Shown here piece after piece: positions 24,995-33,593 of a stretch of DNA of 64,000 nt (position 1 is the first letter of the stretch; every line of letters starts with the position of its first letter). The DNA comes from Gp1-AA145 sp963757135 (GTDB lineage Bacteria; Acidobacteriota; Terriglobia; Terriglobales; Acidobacteriaceae), in the NCBI GenBank assembly GCA_963757135.1, contig CAVWQE010000004.1, positions 1,178,001-1,242,000 of the forward strand, written 5' to 3'. The notes beneath the pieces are model-generated. The model saw only the letters and a program-made list of their open reading frames with translations. It searched no databases and was not told the origin of the DNA. Position numbers and translations under genes: made by a program.

Positions 24995-26251
24995 TCACTC
25001 GTAGCGCAGCGCGTCTACCGGATCGAGCTTCGAGGCTCGCAGTGCAGGAACGAGTCCGCTGGCAACTCCCACAACCAACAGCACGAGAGTCGAAATGGCC
25101 AGCGTCATCGTAGAGATGTGCAGGTGAATGTCACCTTTGCCGGAGTCGTCTTCAAATAGGGGGCCCATCAGCGGAAGCGTGCCCACCGCCGCCGCCACGG
25201 CATACGAAATCAGGACGCCAATCAATCCGCCGAGCAGCATGATGAGCAAAGTCTCGGCAAGGAACTGCAGTTTGATGTGTATCTTTTTCGCGCCCAGTGC
25301 GCGTCGCAGTCCAATTTCACGGATGCGCTCTTCCACCGAAACCAGCATGATGTTCATCACGCCCACGCCCCCGATGCCCAACGTCAGCGCTCCGATAAAC
25401 GTGAGCAGCACTTCCAGGCCGATGGTAATGGCGTCTATGACAGGACGAAATTCGTCGCGTCCGAACATCTGTATCGCTTTTGGGTCGGTGGGAGAGAAGT
25501 TCTGGCGAGTCGCCACGGCCGCCAGCACTTGCGCCATCGCTTTCTTTTCAAATTGCGGGGCTATCGGCGAAAAGACCATGACCGCGCCGTATCGCGTATT
25601 CCAGAGATCGCCGGCGGCGGAGTACGGAATCCACGCGGAGTCGTCATCGCTGGAAAAATAGTTGCTCATCTGGATCTTGCGCTGCATTACGCCGATCACG
25701 GTAAATCTCACCCCGCCGATCGCAACCGTCTCTCCGACTGCCGGCCGTCCGCTGAACAACTGCTCGCGAATGCGGCCGCCGAGAAACACCACGCGGCGGC
25801 GTTCGATTTCGTCGGTTGCGTCAATCCACCGGCCTTCGGAGGGCACTTCGTTGCGCATCTCGCCATATTCCGGGCACACGCCACGAATGGCCGCGGTGCC
25901 CACCATGCGATCTCCGTAAGAGATGCCGGGGCGTCGAACGGTTTCAAGGCAAGCGGTTTTAACCAGCAGAGCCGTTGCTTTGACCATATCGATGTCGGCC
26001 TGCTCAAAGACAACTTTCTTTCCCGCGCGCTGTCCGCCGGGTTGTTCGCTGGTCTGTTGCGGCCAGCAAATGACCACGCTCTTGCCAAATGCATTGAAGC
26101 CGCTTACCAGGATGTTGCGAAAACTGCTGCCATAGGCGATCAGCAAGGTAACCGTTGCGATCCCCCACACAATTCCCAGCATGGTAAGGAATGTGCGGGT
26201 GTAGTTGCGCTTCAGCGCTACCCAAGCTTCGAGAATGATTTCGGTTAACAC
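24995..26251 (-). CDS. MacB-type ABC transporter permease
   Basis: A 418-residue membrane protein with the MacB/FtsX architecture. One N-terminal TM (FLTMLGIVWGIATVTLLIAYG) is followed by a large periplasmic MacB core (about 45-270) and three C-terminal TMs, with MNIMLVSVEERIREIGLRRALGAK between. It ends PALRASKLDPVDALRYE, as is typical. Such proteins work by mechanotransmission, driving efflux or lipoprotein transport with a cytoplasmic ATPase. No ATPase gene is adjacent. It lies 141 bp after a paralogue in the same direction. Confidence 0.88.
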   Translation of the reverse strand: MLTEIILEAWVALKRNYTRTFLTMLGIVWGIATVTLLIAYGSSFRNILVSGFNAFGKSVVICWPQQTSEQPGGQRAGKKVVFEQADIDMVKATALLVKTACLETVRRPGISYGDRMVGTAAIRGVCPEYGEMRNEVPSEGRWIDATDEIERRRVVFLGGRIREQLFSGRPAVGETVAIGGVRFTVIGVMQRKIQMSNYFSSDDDSAWIPYSAAGDLWNTRYGAVMVFSPIAPQFEKKAMAQVLAAVATRQNFSPTDPKAIQMFGRDEFRPVIDAITIGLEVLLTFIGALTLGIGGVGVMNIMLVSVEERIREIGLRRALGAKKIHIKLQFLAETLLIMLLGGLIGVLISYAVAAAVGTLPLMGPLFEDDSGKGDIHLHISTMTLAISTLVLLVVGVASGLVPALRASKLDPVDALRYE

Positions 26252-26389
26252 AGCTTCTAGCTCTTAGCTTTTAGCTTCTAGCAACACATGATCCAGGCTC
26301 GCATCTCCTGCCCAGTTCCGACCGCTTCTACTGCCCAACTGACCACCACTGACAAATGGCCACTGACAACTAGCAACTAGCAACTGCCC
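26252..26389. repeat. heptad-period repeats between the two permease genes
   Basis: At 26252-26284 the motif AGCT recurs every 7 bp (AGCTTCT, AGCTCTT, AGCTTTT, AGCTTCT). At 26345-26389 heptads of the types CACTGAC and AACTAGC follow one another. The whole 141-bp gap is made largely of such repeats. Confidence 0.65.
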
Positions 26390-26392
26390 TTC

Positions 26393-27655
26393 TCACCCTC
26401 CCGCCTCAAATCGCAACGCTTCGATAGGATCAATGGTTGCAGCGCGGCGGGCCGGCAGCAGCGCGGAGAAAACCGCAATCACTCCCAGCATGGCGCACGC
26501 CGTCAATCCCGACTTCCAGGTCGGCACGAGTCCGGCGAAGAAATCCGGCATCGGAAGCAGATCAACCAGCCAGCACAGCCCATACGCGATTCCCAAGCCG
26601 ACAGCGCCGCTTACTATGGCAATGACCAGCGCTTCGACAAAAAATTGCCTGAGGATGGCGCTCGCCGGAGCTCCCAAAGCTTTGCGGACACCGATCTCGC
26701 GAGTGCGCTCGCGCACCGCCACCATCATCACGTTCATTACCCCAATGCCGCCAAGAAACAAAGTCACCAGTCCGACTGCGCCCAGAAAATATTTCATGCC
26801 GTCGGTCATCTGAGTGAAGGCCTTGGCCTCCTGCACCGTGTCCCAGATAGGGCAAGCCTCTTTGTCCTTTGGATCGTAGTTGTGCATTTTTGCCAGCACC
26901 GCCCGCACCTGCCCTTTGCAAGCCTCATGTTGCTGCACCGATTTCGGAGTGACGATCAGTTGATCGAAAGTGCTCGGCGTGCCCGGAGGTTTATCGGGGA
27001 AATCGCGGCGCATAGCGGCAAACGGAATGAAAACTTTATTGACGTCCCAGCCGTCATAACTGGAATCCTGTTTTTTCTTCTGCATGACTCCAATCACGAG
27101 AAAGGGAATATCGTTCAGATAGATGTTTTCGCCGACTGGGTTGCGGCCTTCAGGGAAGAGTTGCTTGGCAGCATCCGATCCCAGAAATGCCACTCTGCGG
27201 GCGTTCTTTTCGTCGTCCCAGTTGTAGTAACGGCCAGAACCGACGGTCAGGCTGCGGATGTCGCCGAACTCGGGATAAGAACCTGTGACCAGGAATGCAG
27301 CCGCATTGTAATTACTGTGAGTCCGAACATCTTCCTGCTCAAGCTCTGGCAGCGCATCCTGGCAGTCGGGCGCCTGGGTTTGGACCGCCTGCGCATCGGC
27401 ATCTTCCCAGTGAACTGTGCGTCCTGCCCGCGCTCCGCCGGCCTGCAGGCTGGTGCGGCCGTGGAAGACGATCATGATGTCTTTGCCAAGATTGCGCGAT
27501 TGTTCCTCCTGGCCCTTACGCAGGCCCTCGCCCGCAGCCACCATCAACACGATCGAAACGATCCCCCAGGCGATCCCGAACATGGTCAGAAAAGTACGGA
27601 GCTTGTGCGACCACAGGGTACGGAAAACGTCGCCAATGAGATCGCGTAAGACCAT
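26393..27655 (-). CDS. MacB-type ABC transporter permease
   Basis: A 420-residue paralogue of the preceding permease. It has an N-terminal TM in LRTFLTMFGIAWGIVSIVLMVAAG, a periplasmic MacB core (about 50-280), the conserved GGIGVMNVMMVAVRERTREIGVRKALGA and a C-terminal ARRAATIDPIEALRFE. With its neighbour it could form a heterodimeric permease. Upstream is the repeat array, so the ATPase must be encoded elsewhere. The substrate cannot be inferred. Confidence 0.88.
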   Translation of the reverse strand: MVLRDLIGDVFRTLWSHKLRTFLTMFGIAWGIVSIVLMVAAGEGLRKGQEEQSRNLGKDIMIVFHGRTSLQAGGARAGRTVHWEDADAQAVQTQAPDCQDALPELEQEDVRTHSNYNAAAFLVTGSYPEFGDIRSLTVGSGRYYNWDDEKNARRVAFLGSDAAKQLFPEGRNPVGENIYLNDIPFLVIGVMQKKKQDSSYDGWDVNKVFIPFAAMRRDFPDKPPGTPSTFDQLIVTPKSVQQHEACKGQVRAVLAKMHNYDPKDKEACPIWDTVQEAKAFTQMTDGMKYFLGAVGLVTLFLGGIGVMNVMMVAVRERTREIGVRKALGAPASAILRQFFVEALVIAIVSGAVGLGIAYGLCWLVDLLPMPDFFAGLVPTWKSGLTACAMLGVIAVFSALLPARRAATIDPIEALRFEAGG

Positions 27656-27929
27656 GATTATTCAGTACCTACGATTGGACGCTCACCCCCGCAGAAGGTA
27701 AGCCGGGGGTATGCACCCGAAGATTGATACGGATTCAGGAGGACTTTGGTTCAGATGCGGCCTGAGCCGCTCGTAAAAACGACGTCATCCCGAGAAGCAG
27801 CTGCGAGGAACCTTACGTGACTTTCCCTCGCTGCTGCTAGGACTCAGGACAAAACCCTCCTGTGGGCAATCTCCGTAAGGAGTGCCCGCGTAAGACCAGT
27901 CAATGGGAGAGCACCAAAAAGAGGAACTC

Positions 27930-29520
27930 CAAACAGGCAGCCCCCTTCAGGGGCGGAACAAGGTTAGCCCAGGACGTAAGTCCTGGGTAGCATGGAGGGT
28001 CAGATCGAGTCCCGTAGGGACGGCACCGAGCGCAGTCGAAGGGGATGGCACAGCCCGACCGGCGCGCACGGCACGCAGAACCGCAAAATCCCGAGCCCCC
28101 TTCGGGGGCGGAACAAGATTACCCCAGGACGTAAGTCCTGGGGTAGCGTGTGTACTCGTCCACATGATTGGTGACACTTTTTGGAAAACCGGTTCTTTGG
28201 GTAACGCCAGAGGAATCGAGCCCTTTACAGAGCAGTTTGCACCGTGGAAATGGCGCGCGCCGCCTTTCTGTGCTCGAACCCTTAAGCTCTGGCCTGCGTA
28301 AAACTTGGCGGCCTGGTCGCGCTTGGGAAAGCTGCCAAATCCGCAGCTTTCCCACATTTCCACCGTGCCTGCAGCTGCGGTCTGGAATTCCCCAGTTTCT
28401 AACACCCCTGGAGTGTCACTAATCATTCTGAACGAGAACAGCGTGCAAGTCCGACCGAGTCCCGTAGGGACGGCACAGTATCGCAGCCGAAGCGGACGGC
28501 ACAGCCCGACCGGCGAGCACGGAGGCACGCAGAACCACAAATTGCCCCAGCCCCTTCAGGGGCGGAACAAAATTAGCCCAGGACGTAAGTCCTGGGGTAG
28601 CGTGGACAAGTCCGACCGAGTCCCGTAGAGCCTGCCCTGAGCGCAGTCGAAGGGGATGGAACAGCCCGACCGGCGAGCACGGCACGCAGAACCACAAATT
28701 GCCCCAGCCCCTTCAGGGGCGAAACAAGATTAGCAGGATAATCTAGAGGGGAAAAGAGAGTCAGAGTAGATTAAGAAAACAAAAAAAGGACGTAAGAGAT
28801 TTCGATGTGGTAGGCCAGGTGACAATCGGGTAAGTCCTGGGTAGCGTGGAAGTCCGATCGAGCCGCCGCAGGGGACGGCACAGTATGCAGCCGAAGGGGA
28901 TGGCGCAGCCGACCGGCGAGCACGGAATGCAGAACCGCAAATTGCCCCAGCCCCTTCAGGGGCGGAACAAGATTAGCCCAAGGCGTAAGCCCTGAGTACG
29001 GTGCTAAATCCGACCGAGTCCCGTAGGGACGGCCCTGAGCGCAGTCGAAGGGGATGGCGCAGCCCGACCGGCGAGCACGGAATGCAGAACCGCAAATTGC
29101 CCCAGCCCCTTCAGGGGCGAAACAAGATTAGCCCAGGACGTAAGTCCTGGGTAGCGTGCAAGTCCTACCGAGTCCCGTAGAGCCTGCCCTGAGCGCAGTC
29201 GAAGGGGATGGAACAGCCCGACCGGCGAGCACGGCACTCAGAACCACAAATTGCCCCAGCCCCTTCAGGGGCGAAACAAGATTAGCCCAGGACGTAAGTC
29301 CTGGGTAGCATGCAAGTCCGATGGAGTCCCGTAGGGACGGCCCTGAGCGCAGTCGAAGGGGATGGCACTGCCCGACCGGCGCGCACGGCACGCAGAACCA
29401 CAAATTGCCCCAGCCCCCTTGGGGGCGAAACAAGATTAGCCCAGGACGTAAGTCCTGGGTAGCGTGGCAAGTCCGACCGAGTCCCGTAGGGGACGGCACA
29501 GTATCGCAGCACTGAGGTAA
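27930..29520. repeat. tandem array of about 155-bp palindrome-rich units
   Basis: About eight degenerate units follow one another. Each carries a palindrome CCAGGACGTAAGTCCTGG, then GTCCCGTAGGGAC, then GAGCGCAGTCGAAGGGGATGG, CAGCCCGACCGGCG and GCCCCTTCAGGGGC. The first palindrome recurs near 27966, 28123, 28577, 28978 (degenerate), 29131, 29286 and 29441, and the last copies are 155-156 bp apart. One unit is split by an A/G-rich insertion near 28735-28840. Open frames here are repeat translations and are not real genes. 27656-27930 also holds no gene. Confidence 0.85.
28164..28426. mobile_element. MITE-like element with 15-bp terminal inverted repeats
   Basis: A 263-bp segment within the repeat array is bounded by ATGATTGGTGACACT (28164-28178) and AGTGTCACTAATCAT (28412-28426), which are inverted copies with one mismatch. 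It has no coding capacity for a transposase. An internal inverted pair, CCGTGGAAATG/CATTTCCACCGT, and a hairpin GGAAAGCTG..CAGCTTTCC lie inside. I cannot see a clear target duplication. It is probably a non-autonomous insertion element or the remnant of one. Confidence 0.55.
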
Positions 29521-29549
29521 GGCTGCGTTTGCGAGTGATCTCATAAACG

Positions 29550-31484
29550 CTAATTCACGCTGAGCAACACCGTGGTTGAATGTACATCGGTTCCTGATTT
29601 TCCGAGAACCAGGACGTTATAGCTGCCGCGCGGAGTTTTACCAACAGTGCTGATGGTCATAACCGACGTGGCAGCATGATCGCCGGGCGTGACACTTGAT
29701 GGAGAGAAACTGCACGATGTGGAAGCCGGTAAACCGGAACAGGACAATGCCACTGCTGAACCGAAAGCCCCGCCGAGAGGACTCACTGTGATCGTGAACT
29801 TCACCGATTGCCCGTGCTTCACGGCAGCCGAGCTCGGGCTGGCTGAAACGGAAAAGTCAGCTCCGATTCCACTCAGGCTGACGCTGGGACTTGTCGAGGT
29901 AATGCCGTCCGAGCCGGAAACCGTTAACGATCCTAAACGCGTCCCAAATGCACTCGGACTGAACGTCACGTTGAAGACACATGACGCGCCTCCACGTAAG
30001 CCGATTGATGAGCAGGTGTTCGATTGAGTGAAATCGCCCGTGATGCCGATACTGGAGAACTGGAAGCAAGTACTAGCGGTGTTGCGAAGAGTTACAGACT
30101 GCGGAGTACTCGATGTTCCCGGGACCTGACTCGCGAAACCTAAGGAATTCGTGGAGAAACTGACGTTGGCTGAGGGAAGAAGTTCATACACTCCCATATC
30201 AACAGTGCTGATGCAATCGTTGTTGCCGTCCAGGATGCGAGGGTTGCCAGCAAAATCGCTTTGCGGGAGATTGGCAGCAGTGTTGGTCCCGGCATCTCTT
30301 GCGGGAGAAGTTATTTGAAGGTGAAAGTCTCCGCTAGCACGGTTCATGAATAGCGGGTCAGCGGAGATGTTTGCATTTGCGCCGACCTCACCCAAGCACG
30401 TTCCCTGAAATCCCGTCCCGGTTGCGCTATAGCCATCGTTATTCGTGAAACTAGGTGGAGTCTGATCGTACGAGCCATCACAATAAACCGCGTTCGTTCC
30501 ATCAGCCCCGATCAAGAGATTATTAAAGAACTGTGCCTGATCGTCGTAACCGGTGATGTACACTGCCGACCCTTGGGATGCGCTTGAGTTGCCCATGATG
30601 GTGTTATTCACAAATGTCGGTTGAGCTCCGGCAGCAACAAAGGCATAAATTCCGCCCCCACCGCGCACAGGACCTCCATAAATACTATTTCCGTAAATTA
30701 GGTTCTGCACGATAACAGCCCGTCCTGGCAAGGAGGTGGGCAGGGAGAGATTCAATATACATAGGCCGCCACCTACGGTTCCTGAGTCACCAATTGCCCC
30801 TGCCACATTGCCATTAATAGTATTATTTCGAAGCGACGGACTACTCTCGCCACCTATCGAAATACCTCCGCAGATTCCATGAGATATCGTGTTGTTGCGA
30901 ATTATGTTTCCAATGATTTGTGCTGAACTAGGACCTCCAACGCTAATACCCTGGCCCCCTCCTCCCGAGCAGGCGGCGGTGCTGTTATTTTGAATCGTAT
31001 TCCCCTGAATCACGGGCGATCCGTAGTAAACGCCAATGCCGGCGCCCCCGCATGACGTGTTGTTTTGAATAATGTTGCTCTTAATTGTGGGCGAGGTAAA
31101 GTACACAAACACGCCTCCTCCCGTGTATAGGGAATTGAACGTTGAGGTTCCATTTTGGAGAGTGAAGCCGCTCAGAGTGGAACTCGATGTCTCGTTCGTG
31201 TCAAATGTCACTACAGGAGCAATGCCACCTCCGTCAATAATCGTCTGAGCCGCACCCGCCGAACTCGTTACCGTAATCGCCTTCCCTTTGAAGTTGATGT
31301 TCTCGTAGTAGGTGCCCGGCGCGACCAGCACCGTGTCGCCATTATTCGCGGCGTTGATTGCTCCCTGAATTGTCGGCTGGTCGCCAGGGACATTAATTGT
31401 GTTCTGAGCGAATGAAGGCCCTATGAATAAGAGCACGGCGACGCATAAAGACATTGAGAATGGAATGCGAACAACAGGAGACAT
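29550..31484 (-). CDS. secreted parallel beta-helix protein with ASPM/choice-of-anchor D and Ig-like domains
   Basis: A 644-residue exported protein. The start at 31484 (AAGGGG 6 nt upstream) gives signal peptide MSLCVAVLLFIGPSFA. Residues 30-420 form a right-handed beta-helix of the polysaccharide lyase-like type, with rungs such as TIQGAINAANNGDTVLVAPG, SNIIQNNT and NTIQNNST. Next comes an immunoglobulin-like 'choice-of-anchor D' domain (LGFASQVPGTSSTPQSVTLRN, SNTCSSIGLRGGASCVFNV). A final domain begins DFSVSASPSSAAVKHGQSVK. It probably binds or processes polysaccharide at the cell surface. No catalytic residues can be assigned. A 12-residue longer start at 31520 is possible. Confidence 0.8.
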   Translation of the reverse strand: MSPVVRIPFSMSLCVAVLLFIGPSFAQNTINVPGDQPTIQGAINAANNGDTVLVAPGTYYENINFKGKAITVTSSAGAAQTIIDGGGIAPVVTFDTNETSSSTLSGFTLQNGTSTFNSLYTGGGVFVYFTSPTIKSNIIQNNTSCGGAGIGVYYGSPVIQGNTIQNNSTAACSGGGGQGISVGGPSSAQIIGNIIRNNTISHGICGGISIGGESSPSLRNNTINGNVAGAIGDSGTVGGGLCILNLSLPTSLPGRAVIVQNLIYGNSIYGGPVRGGGGIYAFVAAGAQPTFVNNTIMGNSSASQGSAVYITGYDDQAQFFNNLLIGADGTNAVYCDGSYDQTPPSFTNNDGYSATGTGFQGTCLGEVGANANISADPLFMNRASGDFHLQITSPARDAGTNTAANLPQSDFAGNPRILDGNNDCISTVDMGVYELLPSANVSFSTNSLGFASQVPGTSSTPQSVTLRNTASTCFQFSSIGITGDFTQSNTCSSIGLRGGASCVFNVTFSPSAFGTRLGSLTVSGSDGITSTSPSVSLSGIGADFSVSASPSSAAVKHGQSVKFTITVSPLGGAFGSAVALSCSGLPASTSCSFSPSSVTPGDHAATSVMTISTVGKTPRGSYNVLVLGKSGTDVHSTTVLLSVN

Positions 31485-31657
31485 GGCAACCCCTTGGCGG
31501 TCAGGCCGAAGATCCGACATCTGTGGGAATCAGCTGCTGCTGGGGAAGTAGCAGAAACTCGCGAAGATACTAGCTTAGGAAAGGTAAGTAGGACAAGTTA
31601 AGTGTTCTAACTAAAGAGCGGATGCGCTTCGTAAGCAGCAAATTGCAGTATTTTGCA

Positions 31658-33463
31658 TCATCCCCCCTCGCCCACCTTCAGCACCGCCAAAAACGCTTCC
31701 TGCGGAATGTCCACGCGGCCGATGCGCTTCATGCGCTTTTTGCCTTCTTTTTGTTTCTCGAGCAGCTTGCGTTTGCGGCTGATGTCGCCGCCGTAGCATT
31801 TCGCGAGCACGTTCTTGCGCATGGCATGGACCGTCTCGCGGGCGATGATCTTAGCGCCGATCGACGCCTGAATCGGCACCTCGAACATCTGCCTAGGGAT
31901 GAGTTCACGCATCTTCGAAACCAGCGCCTTGCCGCGCTCGTAGGCGAAATCGCGATGCACAATAATTGAAAGCGCATCCACCGGATCGCCGGCAACCAGG
32001 ATGTCGAGCTTAACCATAGGCGACTCCCACGCGCCGGCGAGATGGTAGTCAAGCGAGGCGTATCCGCGTGAGACCGACTTCAGCCGGTCGTAAAAGTCGA
32101 GCACGATTTCGTTCAGCGGCAGCTCGTATTGCAGCATGACGCGGTTGGAACTCACATATTCGAAGCTCTTCTGCTTGCCGCGCTTCTCTTCGACCAGCGC
32201 CAGAATTCCGCCGACGTACTCCTCATTCGTAAGAATGGTCGCGAGAATCACCGGCTCATCAATCTTGTCGATCTCGCTGGGGTCCGGCCAGCGCGACGGA
32301 TTATCAACTTCGATCACAGCGCCGTCGGTCTTCGTAATCTGGTAGCGCACGCTGGGAGCGGTGGTGATCAGATCCAGGCCGAACTCGCGCTCCAGCCGCT
32401 CCTGAATAATTTCCATGTGCAGCAGGCCGAGAAATCCGCAGCGGAAGCCAAAGCCGAGCGCAACCGAACTCTCCGGCTCAAAAAAGAAGGATGAGTCGTT
32501 GAGTCGCAGTTTTTCCAGCGCTTCGCGCAACTGTGTGTGCTCGTGCGCGTCCACCGTGTAGATGCCGGCAAATACCATCGGCTTGATGTCTTCGAAGCCG
32601 GGCAGCGGTTCAAAGGCGGGAGCGGTGTCGTCAGTAATGGTGTCGCCGATTTTGGTGTCGGCGACATTCTTGATGTTCGCGATCATGAAGCCGACTTCGC
32701 CCGCGTGAAGTTCGTCAAGTTCGACCGGCTTGGGGGTCAGCGCACCCAGCGTCTCCACGTCGAAAACGCGGCCATTCGACCACAACCGAATCTTCTGCCC
32801 TTTGCGCAGCGATCCTTCAAACACGCGCACCAGCACAATCACCCCACGATACGTGTCGAACCAGGAATCGAAAAGCAGCGCCTGCAGGCGGCGTTCAGAA
32901 TTTCCCTTCGGTGGATGCGTGCGTTTGACGATGGCCTCGAGCACATCGGGTACGCCTTCACCGGTTTTCGCGCTGATCAGCAGTGCGTCGGTCGCATCCA
33001 GCCCGACCGCGCCTTCGATCATCTCTTTGGTGCGCGCAACGTCAGCGCTCGGTAGGTCAATCTTGTTGATGACCGGAATGATTTCGAGGCCGTGATTAAT
33101 CGCCAGATAGGAATTCGCCAGAGTCTGGGCTTCCACGCCCTGCGACGCGTCCACCACCAGCAGCGCGCCTTCGCACGCCGCTAGCGAGCGTGAAACTTCA
33201 TAAGAAAAGTCAACGTGGCCGGGTGTGTCGATCAGGTTTAGTTGATACGTCTCGCCATCCTTCGCCACGTACACCATGCGCACGGCATGGGCCTTGATCG
33301 TGATCCCCCGCTCCCGCTCCAGGTCCATGGAATCCAGCACCTGCGCCTGCATCTCGCGCGCGGTCAGCGACCCCGTCAACTCCAGCAACCGATCAGCCAA
33401 GGTGGACTTGCCATGATCAATGTGCGCGACGATCGCGAAATTGCGAATGTGCTGGGGATCCAT
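31658..33463 (-). CDS. lepA: elongation factor 4 (LepA)
   Basis: A translational GTPase of 601 aa that back-translocates or rescues ribosomes. The P-loop AHIDHGKST is at 13-21, DTPGHVDF (G3) near 79-86 and NKIDLPSAD (G4) near 132. The LepA C-terminal domain includes YGGDISRKRKLLEKQKEGKKRMK. The length is exactly typical. It is monocistronic, with a 130-bp divergent gap to the glucosidase gene. Confidence 0.97.
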   Translation of the reverse strand: MDPQHIRNFAIVAHIDHGKSTLADRLLELTGSLTAREMQAQVLDSMDLERERGITIKAHAVRMVYVAKDGETYQLNLIDTPGHVDFSYEVSRSLAACEGALLVVDASQGVEAQTLANSYLAINHGLEIIPVINKIDLPSADVARTKEMIEGAVGLDATDALLISAKTGEGVPDVLEAIVKRTHPPKGNSERRLQALLFDSWFDTYRGVIVLVRVFEGSLRKGQKIRLWSNGRVFDVETLGALTPKPVELDELHAGEVGFMIANIKNVADTKIGDTITDDTAPAFEPLPGFEDIKPMVFAGIYTVDAHEHTQLREALEKLRLNDSSFFFEPESSVALGFGFRCGFLGLLHMEIIQERLEREFGLDLITTAPSVRYQITKTDGAVIEVDNPSRWPDPSEIDKIDEPVILATILTNEEYVGGILALVEEKRGKQKSFEYVSSNRVMLQYELPLNEIVLDFYDRLKSVSRGYASLDYHLAGAWESPMVKLDILVAGDPVDALSIIVHRDFAYERGKALVSKMRELIPRQMFEVPIQASIGAKIIARETVHAMRKNVLAKCYGGDISRKRKLLEKQKEGKKRMKRIGRVDIPQEAFLAVLKVGEGG

Positions 33464-33593
33464 AAGGAGAGCGGTTGAATATTGATTTTAGCAGGGGAAT
33501 GCGGTGATCCATCGTTTCTTCCGCCGCCCTCCGCCCGGAACAGGTAATATGTATCCTTTCGTTTTGACACTAAGAATCCCCTGAGGAAAAACG

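Noticed and set aside
27930..29520. CRISPR array
   Set aside because: Units are long, degenerate and made of several palindromes, with no unique spacers of constant length and no cas genes.
27947..29544. Several 60-200 aa frames in the repeat array
   Set aside because: They translate the same palindromic units over and over (PVGLFHPLRLRSG type) and have no independent support.
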